Shown here piece by piece: positions 8,706-17,983 of a stretch of DNA of 64,000 bases. Within the stretch, counting starts at the first letter, position 1. Each line of letters starts with the position of its first letter. The notes beneath the pieces were generated by a model. That model had not been told where the DNA came from and did not search any database. It saw only the letters and a list, made by a program, of their open reading frames with translations. The position numbers were made by a program, and so were the translations under genes. Source of the stretch: Streptomyces capitiformicae. Its GTDB lineage: Bacteria; Actinomycetota; Actinomycetes; Streptomycetales; Streptomycetaceae. Where the stretch lies: the NCBI RefSeq assembly GCF_002214185.1, contig NZ_CP022161.1, positions 8,129,486 to 8,193,485 on the forward strand, written 5' to 3'.

Positions 8706-9749
8706 CTACCTGACCACGGCCCTCGGCTGCTGCTGGGTTATGCAGTGGATGCCGCCGCCGCCCGCGAAGATCGTCCGCGCGTCCACCAGTGTCACCGTCC
8801 GCTCGGGGAACAGCCGGCGGAAGATGTCGGCGGCGATCTCGTCACGGGGGTCGTCGAAGCCGCACAGGACGACGCCGCCGTTGCAGAGATAGTGGTTGAT
8901 GTAGGAGTAGTCGGCCCAGTGGCCGTCGGCCTCCAGGACGGTCGGGGCGGGCACCTCGACGACCTCCAGGCGGCGGCCGCGCGCGTCGGTCTGCGCCTTC
9001 AGCAGGCCGACGACCTCCTGCGTCACCTCGTGGTCGGGATGGGCCGGGTCCGGCTGCACATGGGCCACGACCACACCGGGACGGGCGAACGCGGCGACGA
9101 TGTCCACATGGCCGAGGGTGCCGAAGCCGGAGTAATCGCCGGTGAGGCCGCGCGGCAGCCAGATCGCCTTGCGGGTGCCGAGGTGGGCGTGGATCTCGGC
9201 CTCCACCTGCTCGCGGGTCCAGTGCGGGTTGCGTTCCGGCCCGAGCTGGACCGTCTCCGTCAGCAGGACCGTGCCCTCGCCGTCGACGTGGATGGCACCG
9301 CCTTCGTTGACGAGTTCCGAGGTGTACGTCTTCGTCGAGCCCGCGAGGTCGGAGACGTACACGGCGATCTTCGCGTCGTGCTCCCAGCGCGCCCAGTCCT
9401 GGGCACCCCAGCCGTTGAACGTCCAGTCCACGGCGGCGAGTTCACCGGCGCCGTTGGTGAGGAACGTGGGCCCGATGTCACGCATCCAGGCGTCGTCGAG
9501 GTCCCGCTCGACCGTGTCGATGCCGAGCCCGAGCAGAGCGCGCGCCTCGGCCGACTGTCCGGGGCCGCACACCACCGTCACCGGCTCGAAGCGGCGCACC
9601 GCGCGGGCGACCGAGGCCCAGGCGATGCGCGCGTCGGCGAGGTCCTCGGGGTCGTCGAAGGTCGGGTTCGGGCCCGGCCACGCCATCCAGGTGCGCTCGT
9701 GCGGGGCCCACTCGGCGGGCATGCGGAAGCCGTCGGCGGCAGCAGACAT
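8706..9749 (-). CDS. aguA: Agmatine deiminase
   Basis: A 347-residue guanidino-modifying enzyme of the agmatine deiminase family, which hydrolyses agmatine to N-carbamoylputrescine and ammonia. Landmarks are the N-terminal MPAEWAPHERTWMAWP, the substrate-binding DDAWMRDIGP, an internal GHVDIVAAF containing a catalytic His, and the C-terminal GGGGIHCITQQ with nucleophile C336. Length is slightly short but normal. A Shine-Dalgarno GAGGA lies 6 nt before the ATG. It is third in an operon after fused urease gamma-beta and urease alpha. Its product is a mono-substituted urea, which makes a functional link with the urease-like subunits attractive. Confidence 0.9.
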   Translation of the reverse strand: MSAAADGFRMPAEWAPHERTWMAWPGPNPTFDDPEDLADARIAWASVARAVRRFEPVTVVCGPGQSAEARALLGLGIDTVERDLDDAWMRDIGPTFLTNGAGELAAVDWTFNGWGAQDWARWEHDAKIAVYVSDLAGSTKTYTSELVNEGGAIHVDGEGTVLLTETVQLGPERNPHWTREQVEAEIHAHLGTRKAIWLPRGLTGDYSGFGTLGHVDIVAAFARPGVVVAHVQPDPAHPDHEVTQEVVGLLKAQTDARGRRLEVVEVPAPTVLEADGHWADYSYINHYLCNGGVVLCGFDDPRDEIAADIFRRLFPERTVTLVDARTIFAGGGGIHCITQQQPRAVVR

Positions 9750-9774
9750 GAGTGATCCTCACAGGCTGTGACAT

Positions 9775-11484
9775 TTAAAGGAAATACAGGCGGTTGAGGG
9801 AGACGGACTCGGCCGGTTCGGAGCGCAGCGGCTCTCCGTCGAGCGTGACCAGCCCCGTGCGCTGGTCCACATCGACCGCTCCGGTACGGGAGTTGAGGCG
9901 CAGGTCGGCCGGCCCGATGCCGCGCGTGGCCCGTACGGCGACCCTGCGGCGCCGGGTCGGCATCGAGTCGCCTCCCTGGTCGACGGCCGCCTGGGCGACG
10001 AAGGCGACCGAGATGTCGGCGGGCGTGGCACCGTGGGCCCCGAACTGCGGGCCGAGGACGAGGGGTTCGCAGGTGTCGGTTGCCGCATTGGGGTCACCGA
10101 CCACGCCGTACGCCGGGAAGCCGGCCTTGAGCACCAGCTGCGGCTTGGCGCCGAAGTACGCCGGCCGCCACAGCACGATGTCGGCGAGCTTGCCGACCTC
10201 GATCGAGCCCACCTCGTGGGCGAGGCCGTGCGCGATGGCCGGGTTGATCGTCAGCTTGGCCAGGTAGCGCAGGACGCGCTCGTTGTCGTGGTCGTCGGGT
10301 GCGCCGAACTCGGCCTTCATCTTCCCGGCCATCGCGAACGTACGGCGGACGGTCTCGCCGGCCCGTCCCATCCCCTGGGCGTCCGACGACGTGATGCCGA
10401 TCGCGCCCAGGTCGTGCAGCACGTCCTCGGCGCCCATGGTCCCGGCGCGGATGCGGTCGCGGGCCATGGCGGCGTCGCCGGGCAGGTCGGTCTTGAGACC
10501 GTGGGCGGAGACGATCATGTCGTAGTGCTCGGCGACGGCGTCCCGGCCGAAGGGGAGGGTGGGGTTGGTGGAGGAGCCGATGACGTTCGGGACGCCGGCC
10601 ATCTTCAGCACGTTCGGGACGTGTCCGCCGCCGCAGCCCTCGATGTGGAAGGCGTGGATGGTCCGGCCCTCCAGCACGCGCAGGGTGTCCTCGACCGACA
10701 GGCATTCGTTCAACCCGTCGCTGTGCAGGGCGACTTGGACGTCGTGTTCCTCGGCGACACGCAAGGCGGTGTCCAGGGCGCGCGTGTGGGCGCCCATGTC
10801 CTCGTGCACCTTGAAGCCGGACGCGCCGCCCTCGGCGAGGGCCTCCACCAAGGGCGCCGGGGAGGAGGACGAACCGCGCCCGAGGAAGCCGATGTTGACC
10901 GGCCAGGCGTCGAAGGCGTTGAACGCGTGCCGCAGCGCCCACGGCGAGTTGACCCCGACGCCCCACACGGGCCCGAACTCCTGCCCGATGATCGTGGTGA
11001 CGCCGGAGGCGAGCGAGGCTTCCATGATCCGCGGCGACAACAGGTGGACGTGGGTGTCGACGGCTCCGGCGGTCGCGATGAGTCCCTCGCCGGACACGAT
11101 CGAGGTCCCGGTGCCCACGACGACGTCGACCCCGTCGAGGGTGTCGGGGTTCCCGGCCCGCCCGACCGAGCAGATCCGGCCTTCCCTGATGCCGATGGAG
11201 ACCTTGCGGATCCCCAGCGCCGCGTCGATCACGACGACGTTGCTGATGACCACGTCACAGGTCTCCCGGACGGCGGCCGCCTTGAGGTGCAGTCCGTCCC
11301 GGGCGGTCTTGCCGAACCCGGCGAGGAACTCGTCGCCGTAAGCCTGGGAGTCGGACTCGACGCGGATCGTCAGGCCGGAGTCGCCCAGCCGGATCCGGTC
11401 GCCCGCGCGCGGGCCGTGGGTGGCGGCGTACTCGTACGGGCTGAGGCGGCGGGCCTTGGCGGGGTGACCTCCTGGGCGGCTCAT
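9775..11484 (-). CDS. ureC: Urease alpha subunit homologue with a divergent active-site flap
   Basis: A 569-residue amidohydrolase of UreC type. The nickel ligands appear conserved: DTHVHL, the carbamylated lysine K225 in GFKVHED, HSDGLNE, HIEGCGGGH and SSDAQGMGR. The flap that closes over urea normally reads VCHHLD. Here it reads SAHGLK, so the catalytic His is kept but the neighbouring Cys and second His are lost. The Arg further along (ARDRIRAGT) is kept. The stop-start overlap with ureAB is ATGA. No ureD, E, F or G is present in the window, so nickel insertion would depend on genes elsewhere. It is either a true second urease or a relative acting on a substituted urea. Confidence 0.9.
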   Translation of the reverse strand: MSRPGGHPAKARRLSPYEYAATHGPRAGDRIRLGDSGLTIRVESDSQAYGDEFLAGFGKTARDGLHLKAAAVRETCDVVISNVVVIDAALGIRKVSIGIREGRICSVGRAGNPDTLDGVDVVVGTGTSIVSGEGLIATAGAVDTHVHLLSPRIMEASLASGVTTIIGQEFGPVWGVGVNSPWALRHAFNAFDAWPVNIGFLGRGSSSSPAPLVEALAEGGASGFKVHEDMGAHTRALDTALRVAEEHDVQVALHSDGLNECLSVEDTLRVLEGRTIHAFHIEGCGGGHVPNVLKMAGVPNVIGSSTNPTLPFGRDAVAEHYDMIVSAHGLKTDLPGDAAMARDRIRAGTMGAEDVLHDLGAIGITSSDAQGMGRAGETVRRTFAMAGKMKAEFGAPDDHDNERVLRYLAKLTINPAIAHGLAHEVGSIEVGKLADIVLWRPAYFGAKPQLVLKAGFPAYGVVGDPNAATDTCEPLVLGPQFGAHGATPADISVAFVAQAAVDQGGDSMPTRRRRVAVRATRGIGPADLRLNSRTGAVDVDQRTGLVTLDGEPLRSEPAESVSLNRLYFL

Positions 11485-12185
11485 CGCTCGACCTCCTGAT
11501 CAGGTGTTTCCGGTACGCCGAGGTAGCCGCAGGCGGCGGCGCGGCGCAGTGCCTCCTCGCGGGCGCCGGGCGCGTCCAGTGCCCCGTCGACCAGACCGGC
11601 GAACCCGATGGCGATCCGGTCGCCCCCGATGGGCACCAGCCCGACCTCGAGGCTCTCCCCCGGCCCGAACCGCACGGACGACCCGGCGGGTACGGCGAGC
11701 CGCATCCCGTAGGCGCTCTCCCGTGCGAAGTCGAGCCGCGGGTTGGCCTCGAAGAAGTGGAAGTGGGAGGTGACGGAGACCGGCACGGTGGCGGTGTTGG
11801 TGACCGTCAGCCGGACGGCCGCCTCGGGCTCGGCGTGCTCGGGTCCCGGCAGCAGCGCGCCCGGAGCCCGCTCACCGAGACTCCCGCCGATCGGGTCGCT
11901 CACAACCGCGAGCCGCGATCCGTCGTCGAAGACGGCCTCGACGTGCACCTCGGTGACGACGTCCGCGACACCCGGCAGCACGTCGTCCGGGCCGAGCACG
12001 GATCTGGCGCGCTCGACGGCCTCCGCGAGCCGGGCGCCGTCGCGGGCGGCCTCGCAGACGGTGTCCGCGATCAGCGCGGTCGCCTCCGGCACGTTGAGCC
12101 GCAAGCCCCGGGCGCGGCGGGCGCGGGCCAGCTCGGCGGCTCCGAAGAGCAGCAGCCGGTCACGCTCCGTGGGAGTCAGTCTCAT
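11481..12185 (-). CDS. ureAB: Fused urease gamma-beta subunit
   Basis: A 234-residue protein in which the gamma subunit (residues ~1-100, MRLTPTERDRLLLFGAAELA) is fused to the beta subunit (~125-225, including SHFHFFEANPRLDF and RLAVPAGSSVRFGPGE). Such gamma-beta fusions are known in some bacteria. I chose the ATG at 12185 over one 8 codons upstream because AGGAGG lies 10 nt before it and family members begin at MRLTP. It is the first gene of a five-gene operon with ureC, aguA, a Cys-rich protein and TetR. Confidence 0.92.
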   Translation of the reverse strand: MRLTPTERDRLLLFGAAELARARRARGLRLNVPEATALIADTVCEAARDGARLAEAVERARSVLGPDDVLPGVADVVTEVHVEAVFDDGSRLAVVSDPIGGSLGERAPGALLPGPEHAEPEAAVRLTVTNTATVPVSVTSHFHFFEANPRLDFARESAYGMRLAVPAGSSVRFGPGESLEVGLVPIGGDRIAIGFAGLVDGALDAPGAREEALRRAAACGYLGVPETPDQEVER

Positions 12186-12214
12186 GCCGCGGGCACCTCC
12201 TCGCTTCACTCAAG

Positions 12215-12231
12215 TTAGAGCAACACTCTAA
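12215..12231. promoter_or_regulatory. Perfect dyad upstream of the urease operon, probable TetR operator
   Basis: TTAGAG-CAACA-CTCTAA is a perfect 17-bp inverted repeat about 30 bp upstream of the ureAB start codon. Size, symmetry and position fit a TetR-type operator, and a TetR gene closes this operon. Binding is inferred. Confidence 0.6.
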
Positions 12232-12714
12232 GCATGGAATGCCTGTGTTTGAAGTGCTGACTCAGCCATACCGATCCACCACATTGCACGGCGCTCTAAT
12301 CTTCGGGGACGCCTCAGGCGGCCGATCATGGGAAGTCGTCGGCCTGCTTCCCGGCCCGCCACTCCTCCCGCCGGGTCCTGCACGCGACGTGGCTCGGCCT
12401 GGTCCTGGCCTGCTGGTCCCGCAGCTGTTCGGCACCTCGACGCCTCCCTGAACGCCGACTCGTGCGGGCCGTGCTGGAAACGGCAGCCGTACAGCACCGT
12501 GCGGGCGTTGTGACGGACCGCGCCCCACCTTCCTGACATCTCGTCACGGCCGACCACGGCCGCGACCGCGTCCGTGAACCGGCTCGCCGCCGCCGGCGGC
12601 GGCGCGGCCACGCGGCAAAGGGGCTGACGACCGGCGAGGTCCAGGCCCACAGCGCCGCACGGCCCGCCGACCGGCATGGGCCGGCCGACGGGCCGGAACC
12701 CGCACCGCGTCGAT
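12232..12714. other. 483-bp stretch without a recognisable gene
   Basis: This lies between the urease promoter region and the 3' end of the ABC operon. Several frames stay open on both strands, as expected for GC-rich DNA, but none has a plausible start, ribosome site or family motif. It may hold a degraded gene that I cannot identify. Confidence 0.5.
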
Positions 12715-13539
12715 TCACGCCGTGACGGGCTCGTCGTCGAGGCGGAACCTCGGGTCGCCCGGGACAGACGCGAGGAGTTGAGCGGTGTACGGGTGGTTCG
12801 GCTTGGCGAAGGTGGCCCCGGTCGGGCCGAGCTCGACGAGGTCCCCGTGCAGCAGGACCGCGACCGTGTCGCTCACGTGCCGGACGACGGCCAGGTCGTG
12901 CGAGATGAACAGCATCGTCAGCGAGAGCCGGCGGCGCAGATCGGCGAGCAGGTTGAGGATCTCGGCCTGGGTCGTCAGGTCGAGGGCCGAGGTGATCTCG
13001 TCGGCGATGACGAACCGGGGACGCGGTGCGAGGGCCCGTGCGATGGCCAGCCGCTGCCGTTGGCCGCCGGAGAACTCGTGCGGATAGCGGTCCATGGCGT
13101 CCGGGTCGAGGCTCACCTGGCTGAGCAGCTCGGCGATCCGGGTCCGGACCGGTCTTACCCTGGCCCGGACCGGATCGACTGCCTCGGCGAGCGACTGGGC
13201 GACGGTGCGCCGCGGGTCGAACGAGGAGTACGGGTCCTGCGGGATCATCTGGACCGTCGCGGCTCCCGCCCGTCCACGCGAGGTGCGCAGCGGGGCGCCG
13301 TCCACGAGGATCCGGCCGCTCGACGGCCGGTGGACGCCGACGAGTGTCCGCGCGAGCGTCGTCTTGCCCGACCCGGACTCTCCGACGAGTGCGAGGGTGC
13401 TGCCCCGGGGGATGTCGAACGAGACTCCCTTGAGCACCCTGCGGGCCGCGACACCGTGGCCGAGCTCGACGGTGACATCCTCGACGCGCAGCAGCGGATC
13501 GGCCGCTTGCGGGTCCGGTGCGGTGGCGGTGGCGGACAT
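12715..13539 (-). CDS. Peptide/nickel-type ABC transporter ATP-binding protein (DppF-like)
   Basis: A 274-residue ATPase: Walker A GESGSGKTT, Q-loop MIPQDPYSS, signature FSGGQRQR, Walker B FVIADE and switch His in LLFISHDLA-type sequence (MLFISHDLAVV). The C-terminal NHPYTAQLLASVPG is the oligopeptide/dipeptide subfamily tail. It couples cytoplasmic ATP hydrolysis to uptake. The start overlaps the stop of the permease-ATPase fusion (ATGA), with AAGGGAG upstream. It is the last gene of the amidase operon, and it pairs with the ATPase half of that fusion to give the two nucleotide-binding domains. Confidence 0.92.
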   Translation of the reverse strand: MSATATAPDPQAADPLLRVEDVTVELGHGVAARRVLKGVSFDIPRGSTLALVGESGSGKTTLARTLVGVHRPSSGRILVDGAPLRTSRGRAGAATVQMIPQDPYSSFDPRRTVAQSLAEAVDPVRARVRPVRTRIAELLSQVSLDPDAMDRYPHEFSGGQRQRLAIARALAPRPRFVIADEITSALDLTTQAEILNLLADLRRRLSLTMLFISHDLAVVRHVSDTVAVLLHGDLVELGPTGATFAKPNHPYTAQLLASVPGDPRFRLDDEPVTA

Positions 13540-15380
13540 CAACGGCTCCCTTCCGCGGCCGGGGGGCGGTCCGCGGCTTTGTCGAAAAGGTCGTCCGACG
13601 GCGCCCCGCTCGGCTGCGCCGCATGCGCGTCGGCCGTCCACCGGACCGCGCTGAGGGTTCCACCGGCCTCGACCGCGGCGGGCGTCGCCGCGAGCAACGC
13701 GCGGGTGTACGGGTGGGTGACCGTCCCCCGGCGCAGGTCGCCGCCGGTCGTCCGGTCGACGACCCGGCCGCCGTGGAGCACCAGGACGGTGTCGCAGAGC
13801 ACGCCGACCACGCCGATGTCGTGCGAGATGAACAGCATCGCCGTGCCGTGCTCGCGGTTGATGCGCCGGAACTGGCGCAGCACCTCCGCCTGGACGGTGA
13901 CGTCGAGGGCCGTCGTCGGTTCGTCGGCGATGAGCAGCCGCGGGTTCGTCGTCATCGCGGAGGCGATCGAGGCGCGCTGGAGCATGCCGCCGCTCAGCTC
14001 GTGCGGGTGCTGGCGCAGTCGCCGGTCCGGCTCGGTGACGTGGATGTCGGCCAGGGCGCGGACCATGTCCTGCGCGGCCTGACGCCGGGGCGTCCCCAGA
14101 TGCACCGTGGCCACCTCGGTGAGCTGGGTGCCGAGCCTCAGCGCGGGGTTGAACGTGCCGATCGGGTCCTGGTAGACGATGCCGATCTCGGTCGCGAGGC
14201 GTCGCTCCGGCGGTGTTCCGAGCAGGTCGAGGTCGCCGAGGGCAAGGCGCGACGCGTTCGCCCGCACACCCTCGGGGAGCAGGCCCGCGACCGCCATGGC
14301 GATGGTGGACTTGCCCGAGCCCGACTCCCCGACGAGGCCGACGATCTGGCCAGCCCCGATGGTGAACGACACGTCGTCGACGAGTGTCCGGTCCCCGGCC
14401 CGCACGGTCAGCCCGGCGACGGTCAGCAGGCCGTCCGGCTCCGTGCCGGCCGCTGCCCCCGCACCGCCCGACGCCTGAAGCGCCCGAGGCGCCGGTGCCG
14501 GGGCGGCCGGTCCCGCCGCGTCCGCCGTCTTGGCCGGTGCGGGCGCTGTGCCGCGGGTTCGCGGGTCGACGAGTGAGGCCACGCCGTCTCCGAGGAGCAT
14601 GGCGCCCACACCGGTGATGATGAGCATGATCGACGGAGCGAGGACGAGCGACGGCTGGGCGAAGATCGACGGCAGTGCCTCGTTGAGCAGCCGGCCCCAG
14701 TCGTACTGCGGGCTCTGCACACCGAGGCCGACGAACGACAGGCTGCTGATGTCGAGCAGGGACAGGGTGAAGCTCGAACTGAGGAGCACCAACAGAGGCC
14801 CGCTGATGTTCGGCAGGACGTGCCGGCCCAGGATGCGCAGGCCGGGAACGCCGAGCAGGCGCGCGGTGAGCACGTAGTCCTTGTCCGCGACGGTCGCGGC
14901 GAGATTCGCCGTCAACCGTGCGAACCCGGGGACGCCGGCGACGGCGATCGCGACGATCGCGGACACCGTGCCCGGTCCGAGCACCGCCGCGATGACGAGG
15001 GCGAGGACGAGCGAGGGGAAGGCCACCGCCGAGTCGATGAGCCGCAGACATGTCTCGCGCAGCCACCCGGGTGCGAGGTGGACCAGCGCGCCGATCGCGA
15101 CGCCGACGACGAACGAGGCGGCGGTGGCGGCGGCGGCCATGAGCAGGGTGAGCCGGGTCGCTACGAGCGCCCGCGCGAGGACGTCACGGCCGAAGGCGTC
15201 GGTGCCGAGGAGATGGTCGGCGCCGGGCCCGAGCCGGGCGTCGTCGGTGAGGGTCTCGGCGGAACCGCTCAGCAGCGGCGGGGCCACGAGGGCCACGACG
15301 AGGAGCAGTCCGAGGATCACGGCGCCGGACAGCAGCGACGGGTTGCGGCGCCATGGGCGCACGGTCGCGTCAGTGGCCAC
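13539..15380 (-). CDS. Fused ABC permease-ATPase (DppC-DppD type)
   Basis: A 613-residue protein in which a DppC-like permease is joined to a DppD-like ATPase. Residues ~1-285 carry five or six membrane helices and the LLGTDAFGRDVLARAL motif; the EAA-like loop is ARLLGVPGLRILGRHVLP. A Pro/Ala linker of ~50 residues follows. The ATPase then shows Walker A GESGSGKST, signature LSGGMLQR, Walker B LLIADEP and LLFISHD-type switch (MLFISHDIG). These are normally two genes. I chose the GTG at 15380 because GGGAGG lies just upstream. An in-frame TTG 5 codons earlier has no better support. The start overlaps the end of the DppB-like gene. Confidence 0.9.
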   Translation of the reverse strand: MATDATVRPWRRNPSLLSGAVILGLLLVVALVAPPLLSGSAETLTDDARLGPGADHLLGTDAFGRDVLARALVATRLTLLMAAAATAASFVVGVAIGALVHLAPGWLRETCLRLIDSAVAFPSLVLALVIAAVLGPGTVSAIVAIAVAGVPGFARLTANLAATVADKDYVLTARLLGVPGLRILGRHVLPNISGPLLVLLSSSFTLSLLDISSLSFVGLGVQSPQYDWGRLLNEALPSIFAQPSLVLAPSIMLIITGVGAMLLGDGVASLVDPRTRGTAPAPAKTADAAGPAAPAPAPRALQASGGAGAAAGTEPDGLLTVAGLTVRAGDRTLVDDVSFTIGAGQIVGLVGESGSGKSTIAMAVAGLLPEGVRANASRLALGDLDLLGTPPERRLATEIGIVYQDPIGTFNPALRLGTQLTEVATVHLGTPRRQAAQDMVRALADIHVTEPDRRLRQHPHELSGGMLQRASIASAMTTNPRLLIADEPTTALDVTVQAEVLRQFRRINREHGTAMLFISHDIGVVGVLCDTVLVLHGGRVVDRTTGGDLRRGTVTHPYTRALLAATPAAVEAGGTLSAVRWTADAHAAQPSGAPSDDLFDKAADRPPAAEGSR

Positions 15381-16401
15381 GACGACCTCCCTCAAGAGTG
15401 CGGGGGTCGACGATCCCGAGGACGACGTCGACGAGGAGGTTGACGAGCAGGGCGAGCATGCCGACGACGAGGATGATGCCCTGGATCACCGGATAGTCCT
15501 TGTAGATGATCGCCTGGACGACCTCGGTGCCGAGCCCGGGATAGGTGAAGACGTTCTCCAGGATGATCGTCCCGCCGAGCAGGGACGTGAGGACGAGACC
15601 GCTCAGGGTGAGGACACTCGTCACGAGGTTGGGCAGCGCGTGGCGGAGGTGGAGACGCACGGACCCCAGGCGGTGGCCGCGGGCGGTCCTCATGTAGTCC
15701 TGGGCGAGCACCGAGGCCGTCTCCTGCCGGACGACCCGGGCGATGGCGAAGGCCGGGCCGATGCAGAGCGCGGCGATCGGCAGGACGAGCGCGCTCGGTG
15801 TCGTGGCGCCGCCGGACGGCAGCAGCCCGAGGCTGATCGAGAACAGGACGATGAGGAGGGTCGCGACGACGTAGACCGGCGCCGACGCGAGGAGACCTGC
15901 GACCGTACCGAAGCCGACGCCGAGCCGGCGGCGGCGTCCGTCACGGGTGAGGACACCGACGGCCATGCCCAGCGGGACGGCGATGACCAGGGAGAGCAGG
16001 ACGGCCGGGATGACGAGCTGGACGGTGTACGGCAACCGGGTCGCGACGATGTCCGCGACCGGGGTGTCGAACCGGAACGAGGTGCCGAGCCGTCCGGACG
16101 CGATGTCGCCGAGGTAGTGGACGAACCGCGTCGCCAGCGGCTCGTCGAGGCCGAGTCGTTCGCGTATCGCCGCGAGCGTGGCCGGGGACGAGTTGGTGCC
16201 GGCGATCGCGCGGGCCGGGTCCCCGGGCAGCAGGGGCACGATGAGGAACGTCACGAGGACGAGCAGCAGCATGGACATCAGCAGCCCGCCCGCCCGGCGG
16301 ACGGCGAACCCGGCCCAGCCACCGCCCAGCCGCAGCCGGGGAACGCGCCGGACGGGTGCGGCAGGCAGCGGCCCGGTCGGGACCGCGGACCCGGCGCTCA
16401 C
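15370..16401 (-). CDS. ABC transporter permease (DppB-like)
   Basis: A 343-residue membrane protein with an N-terminal helix (LLMSMLLLVLVTFLIVPLLPGDP) and five further helices. The DppB-family loop is DYMRTARGHRLGSVRLHLRH and the C-terminus ends GIVDPRTLE. It forms the transmembrane channel together with the permease half of the downstream fusion. The GTG at 16401 overlaps the amidase stop (GTGA), so it is translationally coupled to the amidase. Confidence 0.92.
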   Translation of the reverse strand: MSAGSAVPTGPLPAAPVRRVPRLRLGGGWAGFAVRRAGGLLMSMLLLVLVTFLIVPLLPGDPARAIAGTNSSPATLAAIRERLGLDEPLATRFVHYLGDIASGRLGTSFRFDTPVADIVATRLPYTVQLVIPAVLLSLVIAVPLGMAVGVLTRDGRRRRLGVGFGTVAGLLASAPVYVVATLLIVLFSISLGLLPSGGATTPSALVLPIAALCIGPAFAIARVVRQETASVLAQDYMRTARGHRLGSVRLHLRHALPNLVTSVLTLSGLVLTSLLGGTIILENVFTYPGLGTEVVQAIIYKDYPVIQGIILVVGMLALLVNLLVDVVLGIVDPRTLEGGRRGH

Positions 16402-17828
16402 AGCGCCGCCCCCGTGAGTGCCGCGTCGTCCGGGTGCCGCTCGTACCAGCGGAACCGCGGTTCGAGCTGGGCGGACAGGCGCAGCAGCGTCGCCTCGTCG
16501 TAGGGCGCGCCGACGAGTTGCGCGCCGACCGGCAGTCCGTCCGCGGTCGTGTGGACGGGCAGCGAGATGGCGGGCAGCCCGGCGATGTTGACGAACGCGG
16601 TGAACGACACCATCCGGGTCTCGGTGGCCCGCGGGCCGTCCGGGTCGGAGTTCGCCTCGTCGTACACGGGGCCGACCGGCGGTGCCACGACCGCCGTGGT
16701 CGGGGTGAGGAGGACGTCGAAGTCCCGGCCCCACTGGGCGACCACGTCGCGTGACTCGGCCTGCAGGCGGGCCGCCGTCCGGGCGTAGTCGCCCGCGGTG
16801 GCCTCGAGGGCGGTTTCCCGGCGGCGCCGGATGTAGGGGTCCACCGCGTCGGGGTCGTCGACCTCGATGGCGTAGGTGGAGGCACTGATGATCGTCCAGG
16901 TGAAGCCCATGATCGCCTCGTACGAGAACATCTTGGGGCGGGCCTCGACGACGTCGTGCCCCAGGTCGCGCAGTGCCTGCGCGGCCGTCAGCGCCGCCTT
17001 GCGGCACTCCTCGTCGACCGGCAGCCCGGTCGGCGCGTCGAGGAGCAGGCCGATCCGCAGCCGCCCGGGATCGGCACCGACCTCCTCGATGTACGGGCGA
17101 CCCGGTTCGGGGGCGCTGTACCAGGCGAGCCGGTCGGCACGGCCCATGACGTCGAGCATGAGGGCCGCGTCGCGCACGGTGCGGGTGATCGCGCCTTCGG
17201 TCGTCGAGTGTTCCCAGCCCCGGACGAACGCGGGCACGCGTCCCCGGCTCGGCTTGAGGCCCACGAGGCCGGTGACGGACGCGGGGACCCGGATCGATCC
17301 GCCGCCGTCGGAGGCGTGTGCCACCGGGGCGAGCCCGGCCGCGACGGCCGCCGACGCGCCGCCGCTCGACCCGCCGGAGGTGTGCGCCGGGTTCCACGGG
17401 TTGCGCGTCTTGCCGTGCCGGGCGTTCTCGGAGACGGTCAGAGCGCCGAACTCCGGCGAGTTCGTCCGGCCGAGGGGGATCGCGCCGGCGTCGAGGAGGA
17501 GCTGGATGTCGGGGTCCGTGACCGTCTGCGGGGTGTCCCGGATCGCCAGTGAGGACATCGTGTTGGGTTGTCCCGCGACGGAGTTGAGGTCCTTGATGGG
17601 GACGGGGACGCCGTGCAGCGGGCCGAGCGGATCGCCACGCAGCACCGCCTGCTCGGCCCGGACGGCCGCCGCGCGCACGGCGTCGGCGTCGAGCCAGACG
17701 ACGGCGTTGACGGCGGGATTGATCCGCTCGATGCGGTCGAGGTAGGTCTCGGCCACCTCCACCGGGCTGACCTCTTTCGTGCGCACGAGGTCGGCGATCT
17801 GCTGGGCGGTGCTGAATGGGTCGATCAC
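16398..17828 (-). CDS. Amidase-signature family amidase
   Basis: A 476-residue cytoplasmic hydrolase of the amidase-signature family, which cleaves C-N bonds of carboxamides. The catalytic Lys is in PIKDLNS, and the Gly/Ser-rich signature SGGSSGGASAAVAAG holds the cis-Ser. The nucleophile Ser is expected in DGGGSIRVPAS. The GTG start has AGGAG 8 nt upstream. It is embedded between the binding lipoprotein and the permease genes, so its substrate is probably the compound the transporter imports: a peptide amide, lactam or similar small amide. No motif narrows the choice. Confidence 0.9.
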   Translation of the reverse strand: MIDPFSTAQQIADLVRTKEVSPVEVAETYLDRIERINPAVNAVVWLDADAVRAAAVRAEQAVLRGDPLGPLHGVPVPIKDLNSVAGQPNTMSSLAIRDTPQTVTDPDIQLLLDAGAIPLGRTNSPEFGALTVSENARHGKTRNPWNPAHTSGGSSGGASAAVAAGLAPVAHASDGGGSIRVPASVTGLVGLKPSRGRVPAFVRGWEHSTTEGAITRTVRDAALMLDVMGRADRLAWYSAPEPGRPYIEEVGADPGRLRIGLLLDAPTGLPVDEECRKAALTAAQALRDLGHDVVEARPKMFSYEAIMGFTWTIISASTYAIEVDDPDAVDPYIRRRRETALEATAGDYARTAARLQAESRDVVAQWGRDFDVLLTPTTAVVAPPVGPVYDEANSDPDGPRATETRMVSFTAFVNIAGLPAISLPVHTTADGLPVGAQLVGAPYDEATLLRLSAQLEPRFRWYERHPDDAALTGAAL

Positions 17829-17983
17829 CAGGGGACTCCTGTCGGAAAGGTGCGAGGGTCTCGGCGCGGGGCGCCGGAACAGCGCGGGGATTCTCCGTGC
17901 CGGACGGTCGGGTCCGGCCGCGGTCTCCGCCGCGTGGGCTTTCCCGCCGCATGGGTCTCCGCCGCGTGCGGGCGGCCTGTCCG

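Noticed and set aside
12715..15066. 783-residue frame spanning two ABC genes
   Set aside because: Only the part after the ATG at 13539 is a real ATPase; the rest is an out-of-phase reading of the permease-ATPase fusion.
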